Assembly: GCA_028456385.1 (NCBI GenBank)
Contig: JALNQF010000828.1
Location: forward strand, 1 to 13,221
Origin: Ophiosphaerella korrae
Lineage: Eukaryota; Ascomycota; Dothideomycetes; Pleosporales; Phaeosphaeriaceae
Length of the DNA stretch: 13,221 nt
Direction: 5' to 3'
Both the position numbers and the translations under genes were made by a program. Of the stretch, positions 1-8,707 are shown one piece after another. Position 1 is the first letter of the stretch. Every line of letters starts with the position of its first letter. The notes below the pieces were generated by a model. It was not told the DNA's origin, made no database searches, and worked only from the letters and a program-made list of their open reading frames with translations.

Positions 1-41
1 TTAGTAAGTTTGCTATGTTAGTAAGTTGCAAACTTACTAAC
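1..41. repeat. Period-17 direct repeat with inverted copies (possible transposon terminus)
   Basis: The decamer ttagtaagtt occurs at 1-10 and again at 18-27, exactly 17 bases apart. Its inverse follows: 29-40 is the exact reverse complement of 1-12, and 17-27 pairs with 31-41 around a three-base centre. This stretch keeps TpG and CpA, unlike the sequence after it. Paired motifs at a 17-base period also occur in the Fot1-like terminal repeats at 8642 and 10503, so this may be the end of another DNA transposon cut by the window edge. That is inference; no partner repeat is visible. Confidence 0.55.
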
Positions 42-61
42 ATTAGTACGAAAATAAGAGA

Positions 62-83
62 TATAAGGGATAACTCCCTTATA
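62..83. repeat. Short perfect hairpin
   Basis: Nine-base arms at 62-70 and 75-83 are perfect reverse complements around a four-base loop (taac). It lies just inside the inverted repeats at 1-41 and may be part of the same element end. There is no T tract, and a bacterial-type terminator is not expected here. Confidence 0.5.
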
Positions 84-125
84 AATAAAGAGATAAAGTT
101 TAAGTATACTTTTAAAGATTATTTA

Positions 126-905
126 TTACTTTACTAAAACTATAAGAGCTAATAACTATAAGAGCCTAACTACTAGTAAAGACATTTAAATATAGAGCCT
201 AAAGGCCTTATACTAGCTTAACTAATAAATATATATATATATATAAAGAGTTAGCTATTAAAAATTAATAAATAAGAGAAGAATATAGTAAGTAAAGACG
301 TATTAAGTAAAAGAGCTATTATAGAAGAGTAAAAAACTATTATAGCTTATAAAATATACGTAAAAAAGAATAGTAAAAAAGTAAATAGTTACTACTATAA
401 GCTATATAATACGTTTCTATAAAAAAATTATTAAATAACTTAGAAACTACGTAAATACTTTATAAATAACTACTTAGATATTAAATCTAGAGCTTTTAAG
501 AGAAAGGCGTTATAAGTAAAAGATAAGAGTAGTATCTTTAATATCTTAAGCTATAGCTAAAACACTCTAAAATAAAAACAATAGCTAATATAGTAAAATA
601 GAGGTAGCGTAACTAAAGCTTTATATTAGGTAACAGCGCTAATAAGGCTAGCGTTTCTTTAGAGTAGGCTTAAGTAAGTTATAGCTATAGCTAGAGTTAG
701 ATTAGTAGTTTATAGATAATATATAGTAATTAATACCTAAAAGGCTATAAGTTATTTAAGAAGAGAAATACTCTTAGAAACTTAATATCTTTATTCTCTT
801 TTATAAATATTAATATTTTAGCTAGAAGGCCTAAGTTACTCTCTAACTATATATATAGTTAGCGCTAGATACTAAACTATTTATAAAAGTAGAGCTAAAT
901 TATAA
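126..905 (+). pseudogene. Unidentified RIP-degraded reading frame
   Basis: I do not recognise this sequence. Reading plus-strand triplets that start at positions divisible by three, the stretch from about 170 to 900 is notably continuous: interruptions are mostly single TAA/TAG codons, as expected if CAA, CAG or TGG were mutated by RIP. The implied product is rich in Lys, Tyr, Leu and Ile, basic around 350-400 (a run beginning Y-V-K-K-N-S-K-K), and has no motif I can assign. The A-rich plus strand matches the coding-strand bias of the Copia pseudogene downstream, which supports plus orientation. It may be part of a DNA transposon whose end is at 1-41 and which the Copia LTR at 962 interrupts. 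No start or end can be fixed; boundaries are approximate. Confidence 0.35.
229..244. repeat. (AT)8 microsatellite
   Basis: Eight uninterrupted AT dinucleotides lie in the degraded frame at 126-905. This is ordinary in RIP-affected DNA, where TpA accumulates. Confidence 0.85.
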
Positions 906-961
906 ATCTAAATTATTTTAGATCTTATATTAGGAGGTAGCTAGAAGACAATAGTACTTGC

Positions 962-1207
962 TGTAGGCTACAGGAGATAGTAAAGGGATGACAGATAATA
1001 TTCGATAGTACTCCTAGTATCTAAAGGAGAATAATACTTACTTTACTCTCTTCGCAAGTATCGAGCCTTTTATGCGCCTATATAGCGCATCAGCCCTACT
1101 TTAGACTACAACTATACAATGTTATAATCTTTAGTATATCGGCCCCGCCCCCTTAACTCGTACTAGAGTTCACGAGAGTCTCGAGTATTTAGAGAACCTT
1201 CGTTACA
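962..1207 (+). repeat. Putative 5' LTR of the Copia element, not RIP-mutated
   Basis: The 246-bp segment begins TGTAGG and ends TTACA, matching TG...CA LTR termini, and directly precedes the Copia gag region. It is strikingly different from its surroundings: it has normal CpA and TpG, CpG steps, and a GC-rich patch (ggccccgccccc at about 1141-1152). The un-mutated zone reaches a little upstream, to about 940. There is no second LTR in the window, so the boundaries rest on the terminal dinucleotides and position alone. The bases after 1207 do not show a clear tRNA primer-binding site. A promoter would be expected here in a live element, but I cannot place one. Confidence 0.6.
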
Positions 1208-1269
1208 TCTTATAGTTTAAGTACCTTACTACTAATAAAATAAAAAAGAGGTTTATAAGTTAAAGTAAG

Positions 1270-2236
1270 TTTTTCTTTCTTTTTAGGCTAGAATCTCTTA
1301 ATTAAGTATAGTAGCTTAATAAGACTAAGCTCTTAGAAGAGGAGTAGAAGTATATAGTAAAGTATTATAAAGAAAAGAATAGTAAAAAGAAAGTACGTAG
1401 TTACTAAAAAAACATAAGTACTAAAAGCTTTATAAAGAGGTAAACTATTAAAGAACAGAGGTATAAGAGAGCTAATAAGCTTTTAGGTTATAAGATATAA
1501 TTTATAGGAGTAAAAATAATATTTGTAATTAGTTTAGCTAATAAAGTTTAAGTTTCCTAAAACTAATAAGCTTTTAGGTCCTAGATCTATATTAGATATA
1601 TAACTCTATAATATTATTACTTTAATAAGTATAAAACCTAGAAAAAAATAATAAAATACTTCTAAGAGTATATAATAATAGTATATCCTCTAAATAAGAG
1701 AAAAGCTACTTTTATAGTAAATAGTACTTTATTATACTTTACTAATAGTAGTAAATCTACTTAAAGTATAACTAAAGACACCTCTCTTATAAAAAGTATA
1801 TATTACCTAGAGTAACTTTAAAGACTAGAGTATAATACTAGTTAACTTACTTAAAAAAAGTTAAGTTTAAAAAGAAAAGATTATAAACGTAGTAACTATA
1901 CTTATAGAAAAAAGTCTAGAGAGACTACTACTATAGAGGGATTTCTATACACTACTTATAGTAAATACTATTCTTTAAAGGAATACTATTATATCTATTT
2001 AGATAAAGTACTTAAGAATTAGTACCTAAATAAGATTATATAAAAACTTATTAATTATAAATATAAAATAATACTCTGTTATAAAGGCTAATTAAAAGAT
2101 AGTCTAAATCTTAAATAAAGAAATTACTATCTATAGGTTTTATAGAAGAAGATAATTAACTAGAAAGCTAATAAATATTAGAGATTAAAAGCATCTTTAC
2201 TATAATAAGCTTTAATAGCGATTTACTCTAAAACTC
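1270..2236 (+). pseudogene. Copia gag remnant
   Basis: A single plus-strand frame (triplets starting at 1 mod 3) runs from roughly 1270 to 2236, with scattered TAA/TAG codons replacing Gln and Trp. In live elements Gag forms the particle shell and binds element RNA. The C-terminal part (about 1960-2040) resembles the Cys/His-rich segment of fungal Copia Gag, but the expected Cys and His codons now read Tyr, as TGT/TGC and CAC/CAT become TAT/TAC under RIP. The frame runs into the protease, where one base appears to be lost near 2237. The start codon is not recognisable; the assignment rests mainly on position before an unmistakable Copia protease. Confidence 0.7.
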
Positions 2237-2240
2237 TTTT

Positions 2241-3610
2241 ATCTTAGACTTTAGCTTAACTTACTATATTATAAATAATCTTACTTAGGTATCTAACTAC
2301 TACTTACCTATACTAAATAATTATATATAAGTAAGTAAGTCTAAAATATAAGTAAAAGGATATAGATTAATTATAATTACGCTAATAAACTAATTAGGAG
2401 AAAAAAAGCTAACTCTATATAATATAGCTATATACCTAGATATTTTATATAACCTAGTCTCTTTCTAACTACTTTAGTAGAAAAGAATATAGTAGAATAC
2501 TTAATCTAAACTAATAACTCTAAATAAGCCTAATAGATAAATAATTAGAGAACTTACTAAGATTTATAGTTAATAAGTACTTAAGTATTATCTACTATAT
2601 AATCTATAGTACTAAGTAGTATACTATACTTATAAGCTTTAAACTATAAGAGTACTAGTACTATTATAGTATAAAAGACTTAGCTATCTTAGACTAGCTA
2701 TAATTAAATATCTTATTTAGTAAGCTTAAAGACTATATATAAAAAAGTATCTATAGTTTAGTATAATATATATAGTAAAGCTAAGATAAAGAAGTAAATT
2801 AGCTATATACTAAGAATTATTTATAAAGAGCTAGAAAAATTACTCTCTATTAACTTATATTTATATAAAGTATAAAGTATTACTAAAGAGAAAAAGTAGA
2901 TACTTATTACTAATAAGTACTTAAAACTATAGTAGGACTTCTACTTTACTAATAACTAGCTAGCTAAATTAATTATTAAAGTACTATTAAACCTAATCCT
3001 CTTCTTAAAAAATTAGTAATATATCTTAGTTAAAGTAATTAAAGCTAATAACAAGATTATAATAGTAAAACTTTAAGTCTAGTACTAGTTAAACTTATAA
3101 GGTATTACTATTAAACCTTTAGCTCTAGATACTTAAGCCTAAAATAGAAGAGCTAAGCGCACTAAAAGAATAAATAAAGAAAAGTTATATACTATATAAC
3201 TAAATATAAATTTACTATAAGAACTTTAGCTTAAAATTATATAGGCTAGAGTCTACTTATATAATTAAACGCTAAGTTACTTAAATAACTAGATAATACT
3301 ATATAAATTATTATTTATAAAAGTTACTAAGAACTAAAGAATTATAGTATTAGTAAAGAAACTAAGTCTAGCTTACTAAAAAGTATATAGTTATAAAGCT
3401 TTTATAATAACTAATAATATATATTATAGTAAATTAAGACTATAATAAATTAATCTAAAAGCTTAGATTAGTTACTTTATAGAGTACTAGCTATTAAATA
3501 TTTATTAGATCTAGGTACTATCTATAGCTAAAGTAATAAGTATACAAGATATAATCTTTAATAGTAAAATAGAAGATCTAATAGATAACTTTGTATATTA
3601 AATACTAGAA
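2241..3610 (+). pseudogene. Copia protease and integrase remnant
   Basis: At 2241 the frame reads I-L-D-F-S-L-T-Y, the eroded I-L-D-S-G-S-T-H active site of Copia aspartic protease. About 65 codons later comes Y-N-I-A-I-Y-L-D with N-L-V-S-F after it, the conserved protease tail of fungal Copia. The GAG-pre-integrase motif LWHKRLGH survives as L-*-Y-K-R-L-S-Y near 2672. The frame then slips by one base in the A run at 2741-2746. Integrase follows: a core Asp in I-D-F is now Asn at about 2850, D-F-Y-F-T-N sits at about 2940, and the catalytic-Glu region P-x-A-P-D-T-x-A-x-N with R-A-K-R is at 3116-3160, its Glu now Lys. The protein would cut the polyprotein and insert cDNA; here it cannot be made. 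Confidence 0.9.
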
Positions 3611-3856
3611 GTGATTACTACTTATATTAAAATAATTAAACTCTTAGTACTAGTATATAAGCTAGAAACTAAGTCCTTTTATAAAGATAATACTAAGTTA
3701 GATATATCTATAAACTATAAGAAAGTAGATCTACTTAGCTACTACTATAGAAGGAAAATTATAGACTACTATCTAACTTCTTTACTATCTCTACTTTTAG
3801 TAGTACAACTAGCTAATTTAATAACTATAGCTTATCTAAAACTATACTATAGATAG
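3611..3856 (+). pseudogene. Copia linker between integrase and RT (only open stretch over 80 codons)
   Basis: This 81-codon stretch lacks stops, but it is not a gene. It starts at GTG, has no initiation context, and continues in frame the degraded Copia polyprotein read from 2750 (upstream it runs on through K-I-E-D-L-I-D-N-F). It corresponds to the poorly conserved linker between integrase and reverse transcriptase, rich in Lys, Tyr and Leu. It probably stayed open because the ancestral linker had few Gln and Trp codons in RIP-sensitive context. Confidence 0.85.
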
Positions 3857-4293
3857 TAGCTTTTATAGCTAGTACTTAAGTAAGTAATTTAAGAAAATAT
3901 TAAAGAGAGCTTATAGATAAAGCTAAGATAAAAAGAATACTTATAAAAAGACTAAAGTTTTACTATAATTAATACTTATTACTACTCTAATACTATATAA
4001 ACCTAGAAAGCTATCTAATAGGTAAGCTATTTAAAGAAGCTAAGTTATTTTACCTAACTAGCTAATACTAGATAAGATTATTAACTAAAGTACTAGCTTA
4101 ACCTATATAGTATTCTAGCTAGTAGATACTAGATTATATATAAGTAAATACGTATAAGCTTAATAAATATTATTAATTTATTAAATATAAAGCTTAACTT
4201 TTTATATAAAGAGACTAGTAATAAAATATTATAATATAAGAGACTTATACTATAATACTAGCTAGCTAATCCTTTTAGATACTTATAGCTATT
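3857..4293 (+). pseudogene. Copia reverse transcriptase, N-terminal fragment
   Basis: After a one-base shift somewhere between 3857 and 3992, the frame (1 mod 3) shows the eroded Copia RT entry: a segment like S-Y-R-E-A at about 4006, then at 4141-4200 *-V-N-T-Y-K-L with F-I-K-Y-K-A-*-L, matching W-V-F-T-Y-K-F and Y-L-I-K-Y-K-A-R-L of fungal Copia RT. At about 4228-4290 E-T-Y-T-I-I-L-A-S-*-S-F corresponds to E-T-Y-A-A-T-L-A-S-x-S-F. The frame stops matching at 4293, where the Gypsy LTR begins, so the YVDD catalytic box and RNase H are lost. Confidence 0.85.
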
Positions 4294-4719
4294 TATTAAG
4301 ACTTTAGAACTAAGTAAAGGTAATAAAGTTAAGTAAGCTTTTATAAGATAAGTAAAGTTAATAAATAAGTTAGTTACTTAACTTAATTAATAGTAGGCTC
4401 TTATTAGAGTATTAAGAAGTAGATAAGAATCTAATTAAAGTATTAGTTATAATACTCTATTTAGATAAAAGTATAAAGAAGAGATTAAATATAATAGTTT
4501 ATAAAGGTCTATTAATATACCTATATACTTACTATCTAGTATTTATTTCTAAGTACTTACTCTAGAGAGTTTACTCTAGAGTGCTTATTTTAGAGTGTTT
4601 ACTCTAGAGCGTTTACTCTAGAGTGTTTACTACTAAATAGTTATATATTCTACTATATTATATTACCTAGCTTAATCGCGTATAATATAATAGCTTACTT
4701 ACTACTTAGTATTATAATA
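4294..4719 (-). repeat. Gypsy 3' LTR (left copy)
   Basis: This 426-bp copy matches 12352-12795 along its length; the right copy is 18 bp longer because of one indel (around 4406-4416). Other differences are mostly C/T or G/A, as expected from RIP. The plus-strand start (tattaagac) and end (attataata) fit mutated TG...CA termini. It contains five copies of a 14-bp minisatellite. Confidence 0.92.
4556..4632. repeat. LTR minisatellite, 14-bp unit x5 plus a partial copy
   Basis: The unit is close to tttactctagagtg, with phase starts at 4556, 4570, 4584, 4598 and 4612 and a partial unit at 4626. Most units contain the self-complementary ctctagag, so the array can also fold. The same five-copy array sits in the right LTR, so it predates insertion. 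Confidence 0.92.
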
Positions 4720-4734
4720 CTATCTTCTTTTCTT
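4720..4734 (-). other. Polypurine tract of the Gypsy element
   Basis: On the minus strand this reads AAGAAAAGAAGATAG directly against the 3' LTR, where the plus-strand DNA primer forms in LTR elements. It is purine except for one T. Its position next to the left LTR independently confirms that the element runs right to left. Confidence 0.7.
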
Positions 4735-5340
4735 ACGCTAGGTCTATTCTTAAGCCTAGGCCCTTTATTAGCTAGGTCTAGCTTATAAGTAGTTTACTCT
4801 ACTTTCTAGTTAAAAACTATCTTACTATAATACTACTTCCTTCTTAGTCTTATTAACTTTATTTCTTATTAGAAATCTTTACTATAAACTATATTTTAGA
4901 AATACTTTATCTAGATAACTATTTCTTAGGTATTCCTTATTTTATTATACTAAATTCTACTCTAAAGAATACTACGTATACTTATATAATATGTCCTTAT
5001 ATTAGTATAACCTAGGAGTCTCTTAATAAAACTTATAAAAAGTTTTATAAAAAAGGTAATAATAATAAAAAGCTTCTTACTATTATTATTACTTATTTAC
5101 TCTATAATAAGAAAATATTAAAATCTACTAAAGAGTATACTTATTATAAGGCTTTATACTTAGTATTAGAATTAGCTAAAGAAGGTAATAATATCTTAGC
5201 GTAAGTTCTTAACTATTCTATTACCTCTATTAATATTACTTCCTCTCTTACTATCTAGTCTACTATTAGCTTATTAGATAAATTTATTATTAGTAAAAGT
5301 ACTTTATAGGCTCTATATAGTTAGGCTTATTATAAAACTT
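4735..5340 (+). other. Gypsy 3' non-coding segment with an unexplained plus-strand open frame
   Basis: About 600 bp separate the end of the chromodomain region from the polypurine tract, and I see no Gypsy protein motif on the minus strand here. Plus-strand triplets starting at multiples of three from about 4803 to 5330 contain only around seven stops in some 175 codons, few for sequence this TpA-rich, and the implied product is continuous but unrecognised (it includes K-E-Y-T-Y-Y-K-A-L-Y and L-E-L-A-K-E-G-N-N). From about 5020 to 5200 the plus strand turns A-rich, against the T-rich trend of the rest of this element. It could be an antisense reading frame of the element, a captured fragment or chance. 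There is no credible start codon. Confidence 0.35.
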
Positions 5341-5560
5341 TTTTTTACTAATATATCTATTATATCCTAGCTATAGTTTAATATATCTTATATATCTTAG
5401 TATATTATACTTCTTTCTTACTTTCTTAAGTATCTACTAATAATTCTATAGATTAGCTTTAGGTTCCTACGTATTTTTACTTACTAGGTAGCCTTTCTAT
5501 TTTACTAGCTACTCTTAGAGAAACTATATACTTTAGAAGGCGTTACGTCCTATTTCTTAA
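5341..5560 (-). pseudogene. Chromodomain at the C-terminus of Gypsy integrase
   Basis: Minus-strand codons from 5508 down to 5461 read L-V-K-*-K-G-Y-L-V-S-K-N-T-*-E-P, the eroded chromodomain core L-V-K-W-K-G-Y-x-x-S-E-N-T-W-E-P; both Trp codons are now TAG. A-N-L and a basic helix follow. Chromodomains of fungal chromoviruses bind methylated histone H3 and steer integration into heterochromatin, which fits this element-dense setting. Loss of the two Trp codons alone would abolish the protein. Confidence 0.88.
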
Positions 5561-6650
5561 TATCTTTATAAGTCTTTAACTTTAAACTTATTGTCCTCCT
5601 CTTTCTAATATTAGAATTGTTGCTATACTAGTATTTTTAGCTTAGCTACTTCTAGTAAGCTTATATAGAACTTAGAGTATACCTTAGTATCTTTAGGTAG
5701 TTCTAGTATTTTTATAACTAGCCTATTATCTTCTTTAACTAAAAATAGTCGAACCTTAACGTAGTCTAGTCTTTTACTAAGTTACTTTGTCTATTGATTC
5801 TTATATAAAGATACGCTTTATCTCTTTTTTTTAGCTAACGTATTATTTTTTATTTTTTATTAATATATAAAATACTTTATTTCTAAGCTTCTTTTAGTTT
5901 TTATCTTATTATATTATAGAGTTCTTGTATATCTTTAACTTTAACTAATACTACCTCTATTTTAGGTCCTAGTAGTATTCTCTTAAATTTATTAGAGTAT
6001 ATTCTATAGTTTACAAAATATAGTATTTTACTTATTACTTCTAAGTACTTGTTATTATATACTAGTTACGCTATAGGTAATAGTAATACCTAATTATTTT
6101 ACTTCTAATTACTATAAATCTTTAGGTATATCTTTAACATTTTATTAGTCTATTCTATCTATCTATCTATCTATCTATAGATAATAAGCTATTAATAGCT
6201 TTCTTTTTATCTCTATTACTAATAATACTCGTTAGTATCCTATATCTTTGTATTAGTACGTCTAGTAGCGCGTATCCTAGCTAATCTACTATATAGTTAC
6301 TTTAGAATTTCTCTATCTTAGCGTATTTTATAAATTAGTCTATAATTACTATTATTATATTATATCCTATTCTTATTACTAAGTCTTTTAATATTTGTAG
6401 TTTTATAATAAAGTCTATTATAATATCTATATATAGTTCTTTTAGTATCTTAATTATTTATATTTTTCTATAAAGTATATATATCTTATACTTATTTTTT
6501 TTAGTAATCTATATACTCTTTAATAAATTGTATAACTTTCTTTTTTATTTTACTAAATCTATAGTTCCTCTAGATTAGCTCTATAGTTTACGTAATCTCT
6601 AGGTACTTATATACTAAGTTATTATAGTATTATTATATAATTACTTCTTA
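5561..6650 (-). pseudogene. Gypsy integrase remnant
   Basis: From high to low coordinates: the zinc-binding N-terminus at about 6510-6650, where Y-Y-N-N-L-V-Y-K-Y-L stands for the Q-Y-H-D-N-x-V-H-G-H-L motif (every His codon is now Tyr); then T-I-E-L-I-R-R-N-Y. A one-base indel falls in the T8 run at 6495-6502. The catalytic core at about 6290-6420 reads I-D-F-I-I-K-L, then I-I-V-I-I-D-*-F-I-K-Y-A. L-G-Y-A-L-L-D and I-I-S-N-R-D follow near 6210-6280 (second Asp now Asn). Only about 17 residues later comes the T-D-G-Q-T-E-R-like segment at 6155-6178, so some 18 residues of the DD35E spacing look deleted. Near 5745 R-L-D-Y-V-K-V marks the C-terminal GPY/F-type module, with another frame change before it. 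Confidence 0.88.
6155..6178. repeat. (CTAT)6 tetranucleotide repeat inside integrase
   Basis: Six uninterrupted ctat units. On the minus strand, in the integrase frame, they read I-D-R-*-I-D-R-*, where the family has T-D-G-Q-T-E/D-R. Changing ACA to ATA, GGA to AGA and CAG to TAG by RIP converts such a motif into a perfect ATAG tandem, so this may be a coding remnant rather than a slippage microsatellite. Confidence 0.8.
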
Positions 6651-6689
6651 TAATTTTTCTAGAACTTTATTTATAATCCTAACTAAGTT

Positions 6690-8640
6690 ATTTATTTCTT
6701 ACTTTTCTACTAGTAATATATTTAGTACTAAGTAGTCTTATCTATTATCTTAGAGTATAGCTTCTTCTACTACTTATGTCTTTCCTATAATATTATATCT
6801 TTAGCTAAGTATATCTACTTAGCTATTTTCTTTACTTAGTATATACTAAATCTTAAATTTATACTATCTTAGTAGTTCTAACTATTATATCTACTTATCT
6901 TTTAACTTCTTACTTATTATAAAGTATATTAGGTTCTTATAATCTATCTTAATAATTACTTCTACTATACTTTTAGTATACGCTCTCTAATATTTAAGTA
7001 TATTAACTATTATAAGTAGCTCCTTATTATATATATTATATCTTTCTTCTTATTCTATAAACCTCCCTAAATAGTATATAATTAGATACTATTTTTCTTT
7101 ATACTCTTATAGCACTATCGCTCTATAAGCTAGGTTTAATATATTAGTCTTAATAACTAGAGTCTTATTACTATAAAATTACTTTAGAACTATTAATATA
7201 ATATAGGCCCACTTAAGCTCTTTATAAGTTTATTTCTACTCTACTTTCTATTCTTATATTATATCTTTTTTTATAAGCTTTATAAGTAGTAGTACTTTTT
7301 TAGAAAATCTTTCTATAAAGTATTAGTTAAAGTTAATAAATCTTAAGAATAATTATATATCTTTAACTATCTTAGGTTTCTTCTATTCTTATACTACTTT
7401 AATTTTCTCTTAGCTTATCTTAACTTTATTAATACCTATTATATATCCTAGAAACTCTACTTCTATCTTATACTTTTTATATTTCTCTAGCTTTAGTTAT
7501 AGGTTATATTAGTCTAAGTACTATAGTACTATTATTACTTACTCTACGTACTTACCTTCTTCTTTAGAATATATTAGTATATTGTCTAAGTAAGTTATAA
7601 TAAACTTATCTAAGTATTCTTATAATATATTATTAATTAGTCTTTATAATATTACTAGTATATTTATTAGTTTAAAAAGTATTACTATATACTTATAATA
7701 TCTATAGTGTATTTAGAACGCTATCTTTTACTCTTTACCCGCCTTAATTTATATTAGGTAGTATCTATCCTTTAGGTTTAGCTTTATAAAAATTATAGCT
7801 TAGCTTAGCTTATCTTAGAGTTTATCTATATTTAGTAGTAAGTATTAGTCCTTTACTATAATATTGTTTAGTTTTTAGTAATCTATGTATATCCTTAGTA
7901 GTTCTTTCTTTTTACGTATAAAGAGAATTAGAAATATTACTAATAATAAGGATTCTTATATATATCTCTTCTTTAAGTCTCTATTTAGTCTTTTTTAGAG
8001 TATTACTAATTTAATCTCTATTAATTAGTAAATAAAACTAAAAAGTAGCTCCTTTCTTTTTTATAACTTAATCGTGTAGTCTTAGAGTTAGTACTTAGGT
8101 AATACTAGTGTATCTATCTCTTCTATAAATAAGTAGCTAAACTTCTTATACTATTTTAGGATCTTAGGAGTTATATATTACTCCTCTACTCTTACTTCTT
8201 AGCCTAGCGCCTTACTAGTACCTATAGAAGTACTTATTCTTTTTTAATAAGTTACTATTAAAGCTACTATTTTATATAGTACCTTCTTATCTACTATTAA
8301 CTACTACTAATACGTAGGCTTAATTCTACCTATATCTTTATAGTTATTAAATAAGAAGTTCTAGTTTTTCTAATTAACTTTATAATTAAACTCTTATAGC
8401 TATAGGAGTCTTAGTATAATATTTTTATTAGCTAAAACTAATACGTCTAAGGTAATCTTTATACTATATCCTTAAATAATAATCTCTATAGTTACTTTAT
8501 TACTAACTATTAGGTTTCTTAGTATTAGTTATCTATTTGTAATATAGATTAGATATAGTATATTTTTTACTTATAGTTAGAGTCTTACTTATTCTACTAC
8601 TTTAAGTATAATTAGGTTTATAAATAACTTTAAATCTACT
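6690..8640 (-). pseudogene. Gypsy protease, reverse transcriptase and RNase H remnant
   Basis: One minus-strand frame (codon tops at 2 mod 3) holds from 8640 to about 6530. Protease: G-L-V-D at 8645-8634 (its first bases now beyond the Fot1 insertion) is the L-V-D-S-G-A active site, eroded after Asp, with the flap and tail I-T-L-D-V-L-V-L-A-N-K-N-I-I-L near 8420-8455. RT: I-R-K-K-K-E-L-L-R-I-Y-I-D-Y-* near 7875-7920 (V-R-K-K-D-G-S-L-R-x-C-I-D-Y-R), then I-I-T-Y-L-D-N-I-L-I-Y-S at about 7565-7605, the YLDD box with its second Asp now Asn, and F-L-G-Y-I-I-G near 7435-7455. RNase H: about 6840-7160 with Y-N-K-E-L-L and I-D-Y-K-N-L-I-Y-F (T-D-H-K-N-L-x-Y-F). Live products would copy RNA to cDNA; dozens of stops prevent this. 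Confidence 0.93.
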
Positions 8641-8641
8641 A
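8640..8641. repeat. TA target duplication, left copy
   Basis: TA immediately outside the left terminal inverted repeat, matching the TA at 10504-10505. TA duplication is the hallmark of Tc1/mariner-superfamily insertion, including Fot1/pogo. Confidence 0.85.
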
Positions 8642-8707
8642 ACGTACTCTACAAGCAAGTTACCTATATAGGTAAGTTACCTACTTTTGCTAAGCTCTTA
8701 CTAAAAC
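8642..8707 (+). repeat. Fot1-like left terminal inverted repeat
   Basis: Aligned with the reverse complement of 10438-10503, 55 of 66 bases agree by my count and all 11 mismatches are transitions, as expected from RIP. It holds two copies of aagttacct, at 8657-8665 and 8674-8682, 17 bases apart. Such paired sites are plausible transposase-binding repeats (inference). A perfect 16-base palindrome spans 8660-8675. Confidence 0.93.

Larger units (their letters stand above)
962..4293 (+). mobile_element. Truncated Ty1/Copia LTR retrotransposon
   Basis: The element reads left to right as LTR, gag, protease, integrase and the N-terminal part of reverse transcriptase. The order integrase before RT is diagnostic of Copia rather than Gypsy. 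It ends abruptly at 4293, where the left LTR of the Gypsy element starts; the rest of RT, RNase H and the 3' LTR are missing from the window. The interior is extremely TpG-poor (I see only about four or five TpG between 1208 and 4293), with stops in nearly every Gln or Trp position. Three apparent single-base deletions shift the frame (near 2237, at 2741-2746 and between about 3857 and 3992). It is non-functional. Confidence 0.9.

Noticed and set aside
62..83. Intrinsic terminator hairpin
   Set aside because: No T tract follows and the context is a fungal transposon block.
1141..1152. GC box or host gene promoter
   Set aside because: The GC-rich patch lies inside the putative Copia LTR with no host gene nearby; a dozen bases are too little to support a promoter call.
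2230..2245. Programmed frameshift between Copia gag and protease
   Set aside because: Two further one-base shifts occur inside pol where none is expected, no convincing slippery heptamer and structure is seen, and many Copia elements of fungi use one frame. Decay is simpler.
3611..3856. Independent 81-residue protein gene
   Set aside because: GTG start, no initiation context, and in-frame continuity with the degraded Copia polyprotein on both sides.
4556..4632. CRISPR-like array
   Set aside because: Units are 14 bp, directly adjacent with no spacers, and lie in both LTRs of a eukaryotic retroelement.
4880..4990. Chromodomain in the minus strand near 4950
   Set aside because: I tried several frames and found only vague similarity; the clear chromodomain is at 5461-5508.
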